Shown one piece after another: positions 26,189 to 34,752 of a stretch of DNA of 64,000 nucleotides (positions are counted from its first letter, which is position 1; each line of letters opens with the position of its first letter). A program made the translations under genes and the position numbers. The stretch is taken from positions 248,001-312,000 of the forward strand of contig NZ_BMZQ01000002.1 of assembly GCF_014652875.1 (NCBI RefSeq). Reading direction: 5' to 3'. Below the pieces are notes generated by a model. That model made no database searches. It was not told the DNA's origin and was given only the letters and a program-made list of their open reading frames with translations. Origin of the DNA: Tianweitania populi. GTDB lineage: Bacteria > Pseudomonadota > Alphaproteobacteria > Rhizobiales > Rhizobiaceae.

Positions 26189-28701
26189 CACGGCCTCCCG
26201 CCAACGGACCAGCAGAGAGCGACCACCGCCAGAAGCGCGACGACGCCGGCAACGGCGGCATAGTCATGCCACAGGCTGCCGATACGAAGGTCGAGGCTGC
26301 GAAGCGCGGACAGTTTGCCGTGACGCTGCCGCTGCACGCCGTACAGCGCCAGGATGCAGCCGACGCCAGAGTGCAGGAAGGCGTAGCCGAGAATGGCGAA
26401 GAGCGTGGCGTGATGGGCGTGCAGCGTCGGGTCGGGGATGTCCGACGCGATCACGGCGGCAACGACCGCGCAAACGCCGGCATGCGACAGCGCGCAAAGG
26501 CCGAGCCACGCTGAGGGCGAGCGGGTGCGAGCGAGATCGCGCAGTGCGAGGCGGCCATAGATCGCGGCGGCGATCATGAGCAAGGCGGCGAGCGCAAGCA
26601 AGCCGTAGCTCGGCGAGACGACCACCGGGGGCGGCCAGGCAGGCGCGATCAGGGCCAGAAACACGCAGCCGAACAGAAGCGAGGCGAAGAAGGTCGCGTC
26701 GGCGCCGAGCGTAAAGACCATGGCCCACCAGGACGGCGGCCGCTCCGCTTCCCAATGCACGGCCGCTGATTGACCATGGCCGATCGGCAGCGGGCCGAGA
26801 TCGGACTGCGCGCCGGTTGTGCGCGTCCAGGACAAGAGCAGAGTCACTGTGATCGCAAGGGGTAGCAGGGCCAGCCAATAGGCCTTGAACAACAGGCACA
26901 AAACGATCGCGCCGGTGGCTAGCCCGGTCCACAGGGGCAGGATCGTAGGCTTGGGCAAAACGATGACCTGATCCGGCTCGCCTTCGATCATGCCGACGCC
27001 TAGCGTTTCCATCCAGCCATAGCGCGCAAAGCCGAGGTAACCGCGTCCGGCGGCCAGCTTCACGGCGTGGTCTTCCGGGTCGAGCCAGTCGGCACGGCTT
27101 TGCACGCGCGGAAGAGAGGCGAAGGCATAGGCGGGCGGCGGAGTGGGTGTCGCCCATTCCAGGCTGCGCGCACCCCAGGGATTGCGCCGGAAGGCTTTGC
27201 CGAAGCGCACTTGCAAGATGATGTCGACCACGAAGAGCGCAAAGCCGATCGCCATCAGAAAGCTGCCGACCGAGGAGAGGAGGTTCAGCCATTCCCACTT
27301 GGCTTCAGGCGGATAGGACGCGATGCGGCGGGGCATGCCGAGCAGGCCCGTCAAATGCATCAGGAAGAACGTCATGTTGAAGCCGCCGAAGATCAGCCAG
27401 AAGGCCGGCACGGACAGTTTGTGGTCGGACACCCGTCCGGTGATATGCGGCAGCCAGTAATAGGCGGCGGCAAGCATGGGAAACACGAAGCCACCGACCA
27501 GCACGTAGTGAAGATGGGCCACCACGAAATGCGTGTCATGCGCTTGCAGGTTGAAGGGCACCATGGCGAGCATCACGCCGGTCAGCCCGCCGATTACGAA
27601 GATCACGAAGAAGCCGGCGAGATAGAGCATCGGCACATCAAAGCGCGGGCGTCCCGATGCCAGCGTGGCGATCCAGGCAAAGATCTGCAGGCCGGTCGGG
27701 ATCGCCACTAGCCCGCTGGCAGCGGAAAAGAAGGCGAGCGCCAGATGCGGAATGCCGATGGCGAACATGTGGTGGACCCACAGGCCGAAGGACAGGAAGC
27801 CCACCGCGATGATGGCCGCAATGATCGCGCGGTAGCCAACCAGCGGATGCCGCGCAAAGGTCGGGATCATCATCGAGATGGCTCCTGCCGCCGGCAGGAA
27901 GATGATGTAGACTTCCGGATGGCCGAACAGCCAGAACAGGTGCTGCCACAGCAAACTGTCGCCGCCGCGTACCGGATCGAAGAACGGCAGGTCGAAGGCG
28001 CGTTCTAGCTCGAGCAGGATCGAGCCGAGGATCAGCGGCGGAAAGCCGAACAGCATCATCAGCGCGGTGACCAGCAGATACCAGGCCATAATCGGCAGCC
28101 GGTCGATCGACATGCCGGGCGCGCGCAGCTTCAGGATCGAAACGGTGATCTCGATCGCCGCCGACAGCGCCGAGATTTCCACGAAGGTGATGCCGAGCAG
28201 CCAGATATCGGCATTGATGCCCGGCGAATAGGTGGATGAACTGAGCGGCGTATACATGAACCAGCCGCTGTCCGGCGCAACGCCGAGAAGCAGCGCCGCG
28301 ATCAGGATCGAACCGCCGAAGACATAACACCAGAAGCCGTAGGCGGTGAGGCGCGGAAAGGCCATGTCGCGCGCGCCGAGCATCTTGGGCAGGAGATAGA
28401 TCGCGAAGCCCTCGAACATGGGGATCGCAAACAGGAACATCATCACCGTGCCATGCATGGTGAAGAGCTGGTTGTAGATGTCAGGCCCGACAAAAGCGCT
28501 GCGCGGGGTGGCGAGTTGCGCGCGGATCAGCATGGCCAGCACGCCGCCGATCGCGAAGAACACGAAAGCCGCGATGATGAAGCGCTTGCCGAGCACGGTG
28601 TGGTTGACGGCCGACAGGCGGCCCCATCCGGGCTTGGTGTCCCAGATGGCTTGAAGGTCGTGGTGCAGCTTGATCGGCGAACTGGGGCTTGGCTGGTCCA
28701 T
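26188..28701 (-). CDS. Cytochrome c oxidase subunits I and III fused (caa3/aa3 type)
   Basis: Catalytic core of a proton-pumping heme-copper oxidase. 837 residues from ATG 28701, which overlaps the subunit II stop by one base. The subunit I part (about 1-570) has 12 helices with the CuB/Tyr motif WLFGHPEVY (His, Glu and cross-linked Tyr of A-type enzymes), HHMFAIG, and the heme histidines in FVVAHLHYVL. A linker (about 570-620) leads to a subunit III-like part of six to seven helices (about 620-837). Such I-III fusions are known from caa3 oxidases. The longer reading to 28809 is not supported. Confidence 0.94.
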   Translation of the reverse strand: MDQPSPSSPIKLHHDLQAIWDTKPGWGRLSAVNHTVLGKRFIIAAFVFFAIGGVLAMLIRAQLATPRSAFVGPDIYNQLFTMHGTVMMFLFAIPMFEGFAIYLLPKMLGARDMAFPRLTAYGFWCYVFGGSILIAALLLGVAPDSGWFMYTPLSSSTYSPGINADIWLLGITFVEISALSAAIEITVSILKLRAPGMSIDRLPIMAWYLLVTALMMLFGFPPLILGSILLELERAFDLPFFDPVRGGDSLLWQHLFWLFGHPEVYIIFLPAAGAISMMIPTFARHPLVGYRAIIAAIIAVGFLSFGLWVHHMFAIGIPHLALAFFSAASGLVAIPTGLQIFAWIATLASGRPRFDVPMLYLAGFFVIFVIGGLTGVMLAMVPFNLQAHDTHFVVAHLHYVLVGGFVFPMLAAAYYWLPHITGRVSDHKLSVPAFWLIFGGFNMTFFLMHLTGLLGMPRRIASYPPEAKWEWLNLLSSVGSFLMAIGFALFVVDIILQVRFGKAFRRNPWGARSLEWATPTPPPAYAFASLPRVQSRADWLDPEDHAVKLAAGRGYLGFARYGWMETLGVGMIEGEPDQVIVLPKPTILPLWTGLATGAIVLCLLFKAYWLALLPLAITVTLLLSWTRTTGAQSDLGPLPIGHGQSAAVHWEAERPPSWWAMVFTLGADATFFASLLFGCVFLALIAPAWPPPVVVSPSYGLLALAALLMIAAAIYGRLALRDLARTRSPSAWLGLCALSHAGVCAVVAAVIASDIPDPTLHAHHATLFAILGYAFLHSGVGCILALYGVQRQRHGKLSALRSLDLRIGSLWHDYAAVAGVVALLAVVALCWSVGGRP

Positions 28702-29360
28702 TATTGCTGCCCTGCCCCGGATGCATTCAGCGGATCGACGATTTCGGTGAAGCGCTGCGGCTCGTGTGCTTCCACCGCAAAGCGCATCACAGCATGGCCT
28801 TCGCCACAAAATTCGGCGCAGATGCCGCCATAGTGACCGGGCTTTTCAGCCAGCAGCCGGATCGTATTCGTATGGCCGGGAATGGCGTCGATCTTGCCGC
28901 CGAGACGCGGGATCCAGAAGCTGTGGATGACATCGCCGCTGGTGACCGTGAAATCCACCGGCCGGCCGGCGGGGATGTGCAGCTCGTTGAACGAGAGAGC
29001 CCCATCGCTGCCGGGATAGCGAAACTCCCACTGCCATTGCCGCGCCGTGGCTTCGATACGGACCGGCGCTTGTTCGGCATGAACGAGCAGCCTTTCGCCC
29101 AGTGCAAAGGAAGTCGCGACCAGAGCGGCGATTACGGCGGATGGCATGACGAGCCCGCCGCCCACGATCAACCAGCGCGCGGAAAGCCAGTGGCGACCGG
29201 GCTGGGTGAAGGAGAGGCACAGGATCGCGCCGACCAGAACAAAGATCGCGGCGGAGCCCGCGACCATGATCCACCAGAGATTGGCGACGTTGCGCGCGTT
29301 CGGGCCGGCCGCATCCAGGGCAGACAGATCGCCTGCGCAGGCACTGAGCAGCAGGACCAT
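28701..29360 (-). CDS. Cytochrome c oxidase subunit II (CuA site complete, lipoprotein-like)
   Basis: Entry point for electrons from cytochrome c. 219 residues from ATG 29360. It has a lipobox-like LLSAC very near the N-terminus, two helices (about 26-50 and 64-88) and a periplasmic cupredoxin domain. The full CuA set is seen in HSFWIPRLGG and CAEFCGEGHAVM, so this is a cytochrome c oxidase, not a quinol oxidase. No fused cytochrome c domain is present. The start is uncertain: from the ATG the signal has almost no charged n-region, and in-frame TTG 29453 or GTG 29462 would give a longer leader overlapping the divergent gene's control region. Confidence 0.88.
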   Translation of the reverse strand: MVLLLSACAGDLSALDAAGPNARNVANLWWIMVAGSAAIFVLVGAILCLSFTQPGRHWLSARWLIVGGGLVMPSAVIAALVATSFALGERLLVHAEQAPVRIEATARQWQWEFRYPGSDGALSFNELHIPAGRPVDFTVTSGDVIHSFWIPRLGGKIDAIPGHTNTIRLLAEKPGHYGGICAEFCGEGHAVMRFAVEAHEPQRFTEIVDPLNASGAGQQ

Positions 29361-29465
29361 ACCTAGGATTGGGGCTGGACGAAGCAGCCGGGATGCATAT
29401 GTCGTGGAGGACGCTATTGCGCGGGACTTGGTTGAGCCGAGGCCTGTTTTCAAAGGAGACACTGC

Positions 29466-29963
29466 ATGTCCGATGCCAGCGGCAAGGGTCCGGTGATCGA
29501 GGAAGTCCTTGACGAGGACGTGCAATCCACCGTCGCCGTGGCCGGTCATCCTCTGCATGCGATGGGCGTGCATTTCCCGATTGCCCTCGCGATCGCAACG
29601 CTGGGTGTCGACGTTTTCTACTGGTTTACCGGCGATCCGTTCTGGGTGCGGGTCAGCCTCTGGTCGAGCGGTTTTGCCTTCGCAACCGCTGCCTTGGCCG
29701 GTTTGATCGGCACGGCGGAGCTCGTTCTGGTGCGAGGTATCCGCATCCGGGTTGCCAGCTGGACGCATGCGATCGCGGCCATGATGCTGATCGCCGTGCT
29801 CGGTTTGAACTGGGGTTTTCGCATGCAAAACCCGGAAAATATCCTGCCTCACGGCCTGCTTTTGTCCGTTCTGGCGAGCCTTTTTACCGGTTTGGCGGGC
29901 TGGCACGGGGGAAAACTGGTGTTTGATCACGGCATCGGCCTCATCATCTCGGATAAGGAATGA
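29466..29963 (+). CDS. DUF2231 membrane protein of the caa3 cluster
   Basis: 165 residues with four transmembrane helices and the family opening AVAGHPLHAMGVHFPIALAI, whose His residues could bind heme or metal. The core GLIGTAELVLVRGIRIRVASWTHAIAAMML is also typical, spread over helices 2-3. AAAGGAGA lies before the ATG. It is divergent from the subunit II gene and its last 20 bases overlap the convergent CopD/HemJ-like gene. DUF2231 proteins often accompany heme-copper oxidases; their role is unknown. Confidence 0.87.
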   Translation: MSDASGKGPVIEEVLDEDVQSTVAVAGHPLHAMGVHFPIALAIATLGVDVFYWFTGDPFWVRVSLWSSGFAFATAALAGLIGTAELVLVRGIRIRVASWTHAIAAMMLIAVLGLNWGFRMQNPENILPHGLLLSVLASLFTGLAGWHGGKLVFDHGIGLIISDKE

Positions 29964-30438
29964 GGTCGCCGAGCAGGCGCGACAGTCCGCCGGGTTCGCG
30001 AAGCACATCGGGGAGAAGATCCGGCACGATCGGCTTGGCGAGAACCACGAACAGAACCAGCGTGACGGTCAGCACGGTCGTGGCCGTGGTCGCGACGAAG
30101 CGCCAGGGTGGATAGATATAGCCTTTGTCGAACAAGCGGATGATGACCATGCCGGTCAAAGCGTGGATCAGCACCATCACGCCGACAAAAGCGAGCTTGA
30201 GCGAGAACCAGGCCTCGAAGGTTTCGCGCAGGAAGATCAGAACCGTGCCGCTGCCGATCGCAATGAATGCGGCGGGCGAGAGGATCACGACGTAAAGGTA
30301 GCGCACCAGCGCCTGCAGCTCGTGCAGCGCTGCCTGGTTGGGAACAAGCGCGCGGCGCATGTAAAGGCCGGGCAAACAGATCAGCCCGGCGCTCCAGATT
30401 GCGATGGCGGTGATGTGGAGGAATTTCAGCCAGACCAT
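29944..30438 (-). CDS. CopD/HemJ-like membrane protein
   Basis: 164 residues with four transmembrane helices. The N-terminal WLKFLHITAIAIWSAGL resembles CopD-domain and HemJ-type (UPF0093) proteins, including the His in LHI, and the C-terminal FVVLAKPIVP is also shared. ATG at 30438 lies 13 bases inside the 3' end of ctaG, so the two genes are coupled. A copper or heme-related role in oxidase assembly is likely from context but is inference. Confidence 0.8.
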   Translation of the reverse strand: MVWLKFLHITAIAIWSAGLICLPGLYMRRALVPNQAALHELQALVRYLYVVILSPAAFIAIGSGTVLIFLRETFEAWFSLKLAFVGVMVLIHALTGMVIIRLFDKGYIYPPWRFVATTATTVLTVTLVLFVVLAKPIVPDLLPDVLREPGGLSRLLGDLIPYPR

Positions 30439-31160
30439 GAAGCCTGGCTCTCTCCTGAAGGTTTCAGCAGCGTCAGCAATCGAACAAGCGCAACGATCAG
30501 ATAGGGTGCGGCAGCGGGCACCCACATGATGAGGCCAGCCAACTGTTGGTCTTCAAGGGGCGACAGGCCGAAGGGCTGCGTGGTCAAAGCGTGGGTCTGA
30601 TAGAGTTCGGTGGTCTGGAAGGTCAGCAGCGCGCCGAGCATGCCCATCTGCACGACTGTGGCGAGCAGAGCGAGGATTGCAGCGGCGGGTTGCGGACGGT
30701 GGAACACCTGCTGCCACATCCAGAAAGCAGAGCCGAAGATCGTCGCCTGCATCAGCCAATACAGCGCGGCGGAGACCACGGCGTGATCATACACGGCCGG
30801 TGCGTGCCAGAACCAGAAGGTGGCGGCGTGGAGGAGCACGACGAGGGAAAGCGATGTGCGCGCGGAAGACAGTGGGGGCACCGGCAGTGCCCAGGCGAAC
30901 AAAGGAGCGAGGACGGCCGCCAGGACGACGTGATGGACGGTACGAACGGAAAACAGCGCGGCGGTCAGCCCGCACAAGGGCGAGATGAACAGGATGGTGA
31001 CGCCGAGCGTGCCGAGCAGGAAGGCTACGCGGCGGCTGGGCTCTATACGGGGCAGGCCGAGCAGGAGCAGCGCGCAGAGGCCGACCGCAACGGGATCGAA
31101 ATTCCATTGGGTTGCCCAAGTTTCCGGAACGGGCGCAGGCCCGCAATAGGTCGTTTCCAT
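30426..31160 (-). CDS. ctaG: Cytochrome c oxidase assembly protein CtaG (caa3_CtaG family)
   Basis: Assembly factor needed for formation of caa3 oxidase in Bacillus; note that it is unrelated to the Cox11-type copper chaperone also called CtaG. 244 residues with seven hydrophobic helices. Family landmarks are VRTVHHVVLAAVLAPLFAW, FWFWHAPAVYDHAV and the C-terminal LAGLIMWVPAAAPYLIVAL. The start ATG at 31160 is clear. Together with the downstream CopD-like gene and the fused subunit I-III it defines a caa3-type cluster. Confidence 0.92.
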   Translation of the reverse strand: METTYCGPAPVPETWATQWNFDPVAVGLCALLLLGLPRIEPSRRVAFLLGTLGVTILFISPLCGLTAALFSVRTVHHVVLAAVLAPLFAWALPVPPLSSARTSLSLVVLLHAATFWFWHAPAVYDHAVVSAALYWLMQATIFGSAFWMWQQVFHRPQPAAAILALLATVVQMGMLGALLTFQTTELYQTHALTTQPFGLSPLEDQQLAGLIMWVPAAAPYLIVALVRLLTLLKPSGESQASWSG

Positions 31161-31250
31161 CGTTGTTCACTTCACCGCCGCCGCTCAACTACGACATAAC
31201 GGATCAAGCGAGCCCGGCAACCGCAATCAAAGGAGTTTGATCGCGGTTCG

Positions 31251-31952
31251 CTATCTTGCTGGCCTGCCGACCGTTTCCGCTCTGCGCCGGCGCTCCGCAT
31301 GAACCTCCACCTGGCGGAAGATCAGGTCGAGATCCTCACGGCTGACGTCGAAGGTTTCGCCGAGATCTTCCAGCGCACGGTCGATATCCTCGGGATGCGG
31401 GATGATCGTGGCGGGCGGCGGCTGATGGCCGGCGACCGGAACCGAGCGGTGCGGGTAGGAATGGCCGGACACGCGATGGAAGATCAGGCCGGCCAAAACC
31501 AGAACCAGCGAGTTGGCGGCAACCGGCACGATCGGAAACCCATAGCCGGTGGCCGCAACCAGCGGGCCGCCCAGCACGGCCGTCAATGCAGCCGCACCGC
31601 CAGGCGGATGCAAACAGCGCGTCAGGGACATGATGAAGATCGCACCGCCCACGCCTACGCCCGCAGCCAGCGGCAAGGACGGAATGAGATGCCCCGCCAG
31701 CAGGCCGACGAAAGCGGAAATGACATTGCCGCCGATCACCGACCAAGGCTGCGCCAGCGGGCTGGCCGGAACGGCAAAGACCAGCACGGCCGAGGCGCCC
31801 ATTGGGGCGACGAGCAGCGGAAGGCTCGCCACCGGCAGCGGGATCATGAAGCACACGGCACCAGTGATGGCGATGCCGAGCATCGCGCCCAGGGATGCAA
31901 GCGATCGGTCGCGAAAGCTGGCACCCGCAAGAAGCAGGCGGGGGAAAGGCAT
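31251..31952 (-). CDS. HPP family membrane protein
   Basis: 233 residues with about five transmembrane helices in the first 160 residues and the name-giving motif in SLTRCLHPPGGAAALTAVLG. The C-terminal 70 residues are soluble and charged, including ATIIPHPEDIDRALEDLGET. Some HPP proteins have been implicated in nitrite transport in plastids and cyanobacteria; the substrate here is unknown. ATG at 31952 follows a weak GGACAG; GTG at 31958 would add two residues. It stands alone, with 90 bases before ctaG. Confidence 0.9.
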   Translation of the reverse strand: MPFPRLLLAGASFRDRSLASLGAMLGIAITGAVCFMIPLPVASLPLLVAPMGASAVLVFAVPASPLAQPWSVIGGNVISAFVGLLAGHLIPSLPLAAGVGVGGAIFIMSLTRCLHPPGGAAALTAVLGGPLVAATGYGFPIVPVAANSLVLVLAGLIFHRVSGHSYPHRSVPVAGHQPPPATIIPHPEDIDRALEDLGETFDVSREDLDLIFRQVEVHAERRRRAETVGRPAR

Positions 31953-32184
31953 GGGCACTGTCCAAGAAGGCGAACAGACACGGGAGGTGCCAATCGCAAC
32001 GCCTTGGTCATAACAGAGGCTGATCCTCCATCAAGGAACACCATGCTCTCCAAACGGCGCTGAGCGGAGCTGTCTTGCTCACTCGTCCGGCTTGGCAGGA
32101 AAATGGATGGCGCGCCGGATCGTTTCGGGCGCTTGCCGGTTATGCGCGCACTTCGCTGCATCGTCGATCTAAGGGATGAGATCC

Positions 32185-33303
32185 ATGAAACCCCACTCTT
32201 TGTTGTGGCTGTCGGTAGCTTTCCCGATGGCCTTTTCCGCAGGTTTTGCGCCTGCATCCGCGCAGGAACAGCCGAAGCTGGAACAGGTCGCGGCGTTCGA
32301 TCATCAGGTTACCGGCGTGACGGTGAGCGAAGACAACCGCATCTTCGTCAACTTCCCGCGTTGGAGCGACGATGCGCCGGTGTCGGTGGCCGAGGTGAAG
32401 CCGGACGGCACGATCGCCGCCTACCCGAACGACGAATGGAATGCGTGGCGCAATGCCAAGCGTTATGAGCTTGGCGCCGGCGATCACTTCGTTTGCGTGC
32501 AGAGCGTCGTTGCCGACAAGCGCGGCAGCCTGTTCGTGCTCGATGCGGCGGCTCCCGCGCAGAGCCATGTGGTGGCGGGCGGACCGAAGCTGGTGCGCAT
32601 CGACCTGAAGACCAATGCGGTCACCAAGACCTACAAGTTCGACGAAAAGGTCGCTCCGCAGGGCAGCTACCTCAACGACGTGCGCTTCAGCCCCGACGGC
32701 AAGTTCGCCTATATCACCGACTCCGGCGTCAAGGGCGCGATCGTCGTGCTGAACCTCGATACGGCTAAGGCCTGGCGGGCGCTGGATAGGCACAAGAGCA
32801 CGCAGGTCGAGCCGGAGGTCGTTGTCAGCATCGACAACAAGCCGCTGCGCCAGCCCGACGGGCGCGGTGTCGAGTTCTCTGCCGATGGCATTGCTTTGTC
32901 GAAGGACGGCAAGTGGCTCTACTGGCAGGCGATCAAGGGCAAGACGCTGTACCGTGTCGACACCGCCGCCTTGCAGGATGAAGCGATGTCATCAGACGAT
33001 CTGGCTCAAAAGGTGCAGAAGGTCGGGGAGAACGGCGTTGCCGATGGTCTGCTGATTGCTTCGGACGGCGCGATGATCGTGACGGCGCCGGAGCAGAACG
33101 CGCTGCTGCGCCGCGAAGGCGAGGCCGACCCGAAGATGTGGGTTCAGGACGAGCAGCTGATCTGGCCGGATACGCTGTCGGAAGCGCCAGATGGCACGAT
33201 CTACGTGACCTCGTCGCGCATTCAGGACATGGCCTGGTTCAAGCCCGGCAATCCAGCCAGCCTGCCAACCAAGCTGTTCCGGGTACCTGCTGCCAAGAAG
33301 TAG
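32185..33303 (+). CDS. Secreted Yellow/MRJP-like beta-propeller protein (L-dopachrome tautomerase-related)
   Basis: 372 residues: a signal peptide (MKPHSLLWLSVAFPMAFSAG...ASAQ), then a predicted six-bladed propeller. The motifs match the bacterial major-royal-jelly/Yellow family: VTVSEDNRIFVNFPRW, SYLNDVRFSPDGKFAYITDS and DGLLIASDGAMIVT. Bacterial members are exported and of unknown enzymatic activity. The ATG at 32185 has AAGGGA about eight bases upstream; ATG 32176 overlaps this site. A terminator follows at 33347. Confidence 0.88.
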   Translation: MKPHSLLWLSVAFPMAFSAGFAPASAQEQPKLEQVAAFDHQVTGVTVSEDNRIFVNFPRWSDDAPVSVAEVKPDGTIAAYPNDEWNAWRNAKRYELGAGDHFVCVQSVVADKRGSLFVLDAAAPAQSHVVAGGPKLVRIDLKTNAVTKTYKFDEKVAPQGSYLNDVRFSPDGKFAYITDSGVKGAIVVLNLDTAKAWRALDRHKSTQVEPEVVVSIDNKPLRQPDGRGVEFSADGIALSKDGKWLYWQAIKGKTLYRVDTAALQDEAMSSDDLAQKVQKVGENGVADGLLIASDGAMIVTAPEQNALLRREGEADPKMWVQDEQLIWPDTLSEAPDGTIYVTSSRIQDMAWFKPGNPASLPTKLFRVPAAKK

Positions 33304-33346
33304 ACGGCTAAGCTTCTAGCTAGGGCAGCAACCTGCTCCACTGTCG

Positions 33347-33375
33347 ATGGCTCTCGTTCAAGCAACGGGAGCCAT
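33347..33375 (+). terminator. Terminator after the MRJP-like gene
   Basis: Twelve-bp stem ATGGCTCTCGTT / AACGGGAGCCAT with one G-U pair and loop CAAGC, followed by TTCTTGTT. It lies 43 bases past the stop. Confidence 0.8.
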
Positions 33376-33454
33376 TTCTTGTTGGCTGACTGGCTTGTGC
33401 CAAGTCTTGGATCGTACATCCAGCCTTGCATTAGCCACTTCTTTGCAAGGAATG

Positions 33455-33479
33455 GGAACATGACTCGGTTTGGCGGGTT
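33455..33479 (+). promoter_or_regulatory. Candidate ECF-type promoter, GGAAC-N16-GGTT
   Basis: GGAAC at 33455-33459 and GGTT at 33476-33479, 57 bases before the start of the DUF3618-type module. It resembles the EcfG general-stress promoter (GGAAC-N16/17-CGTT) with one mismatch in the second box. The same element with the same spacing lies at 38418. A motif match only. Confidence 0.4.
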
Positions 33480-33535
33480 CTCTTCGCCGAGGAGGCAGCA
33501 CACCGACTGCCAATCCGAAGATCGAGAGGAAGACC

Positions 33536-34354
33536 ATGGCCAACGACGAGACTCTATCCGGCGACAAGCCGGACGTCCGCGCAGACCTTGCGCAAACGAC
33601 CTCGCAAATCCGCGACAGCGTGAACAAGGAAGTGAGCGAAGCCCGCTCGACCCTGCACGATGCGCGTGACGCTGCTTACGATAAAGCGAGCAGCCTTGCC
33701 GACGAGGCCAAAACCATTGCAGCCGACAAGACCCAGGCCGCGCAGCAGTCGATTGCCGGCAGCCTGCAGAGCTTCGGCGAAGCGCTGCGCGCAGCCGGCG
33801 AGCAGCTGCAGGACAAGGATCAGGGCCAAGCTGCCAAGCTGATCAACGGCGCAGCCGGCAGCATCGACAGCATCGCAAGCTCGTTGAAGGACAAGCCGAT
33901 CGGGGACGTGATCGGTGAAGTGCGCAAGTTCGGCCAGGCCAACCCGACCGCTCTGATAGCAGGCTCCGTGCTTGCCGGTTTGGCGCTTGGTCGCTTTCTG
34001 AAGAGCTCGGCTCCGCGTACTTCGGGCGAAACCGGCGGTTCGGATTACCGAGGCGGCGGCAACTATAGCGGTGCTGGTTCTTCCGGCCGACCTTCCAGCC
34101 AGACGCGCTACCCGACGCCTGCCGACCGTGCAGGTGCGGTTTCCAGCGCCGATCGCTTGTCGGGCGACGAGACGTTTACCGGCTTCCCGGAAGGCGGGCA
34201 GACGTCGACATCGCCGATTACCGGCGCTGGCGCAGGCTCAACCTCCAGCTCGGCATTCGGGTCTTCCGGCTCGGACTCGCCGTTTGAGGTCGACGTCAAG
34301 GACACGACCTCGTCCAGCTATTCCTCGACTTCGGGAACCGGAGGTGACCGATGA
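33536..34354 (+). CDS. Envelope-associated protein with YqjD/ElaB-like helix and Ser/Gly-rich tail
   Basis: 272 residues. The first 150 residues are Ala/Lys/Asp/Glu-rich amphipathic helix (DARDAAYDKASSLADEAKT and similar) of the kind seen in stress-induced YqjD/ElaB and apolipoprotein-like proteins. One hydrophobic segment follows (about 142-160, TALIAGSVLAGLALGRFL), then a disordered Ser/Gly/Thr tail. No family name can be given firmly. GAGGAAG precedes the ATG at 33536. The stop overlaps the next gene by four bases (ATGA), so three genes form one operon, probably from the promoter candidate at 33455. Confidence 0.78.
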   Translation: MANDETLSGDKPDVRADLAQTTSQIRDSVNKEVSEARSTLHDARDAAYDKASSLADEAKTIAADKTQAAQQSIAGSLQSFGEALRAAGEQLQDKDQGQAAKLINGAAGSIDSIASSLKDKPIGDVIGEVRKFGQANPTALIAGSVLAGLALGRFLKSSAPRTSGETGGSDYRGGGNYSGAGSSGRPSSQTRYPTPADRAGAVSSADRLSGDETFTGFPEGGQTSTSPITGAGAGSTSSSAFGSSGSDSPFEVDVKDTTSSSYSSTSGTGGDR

Positions 34355-34752
34355 GCGATCCCGTTGATTTTCGCGACAATCGCGGTGTCGGCACGCTGAT
34401 CAGTGACCTGATCCAGCAGGTGTCTTCGCTGATGCAGACCGAAATTCGTCTTCTGCGCGCCGAAATGGGCGACAAGCTGAAGACGATGCTCGGCGGCGCG
34501 GTGGAAGTGCTGGCGGGTGGCCTTCTGCTGATGGCCGCACTGCTGATCCTGTTGCAGGCGCTTGTGGTTGCGCTCGCCCATTGGGTTGGAGCCGGCTGGG
34601 CTTCGCTGATCGTCGGCCTCGTGGTCGCCGTTATCGGCGTGATCCTCGTCAAGCGCGGCACGTCCAACATCGAACCGAGCAATCTTACCCCTGATCAAAC
34701 GACCAACCAGCTGGCTCGTGATGCCGCTGTGGTGAAGGAGCAGTTCAAATGA
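34351..34752 (+). CDS. Phage-holin-superfamily/YqjE-like inner membrane protein
   Basis: 133 residues: a charged N-terminal part (VGTLISDLIQQVSSLMQTEI), then two transmembrane helices (about 50-75 and 80-100). The pattern matches Phage_holin_3_6/DUF1469 and YqjE proteins. Despite the family name, no phage genes are near. A strong GGAGGT lies before the ATG, and both ends overlap the neighbouring genes by ATGA, which shows tight coupling. Likely a membrane partner of the two flanking proteins. Confidence 0.85.
   Translation: MSDPVDFRDNRGVGTLISDLIQQVSSLMQTEIRLLRAEMGDKLKTMLGGAVEVLAGGLLLMAALLILLQALVVALAHWVGAGWASLIVGLVVAVIGVILVKRGTSNIEPSNLTPDQTTNQLARDAAVVKEQFK

Noticed and set aside
29361-30008. 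648-base N-terminal extension of the oxidase subunit II frame
   Set aside because: Most of it is antisense of the DUF2231 gene and has no family features; only the last 100 bases could matter for the start.
34351-34752. Holin-type protein as sign of a prophage
   Set aside because: The family also contains chromosomal YqjE-like proteins, and no capsid, tail, lysis or integrase genes are near.
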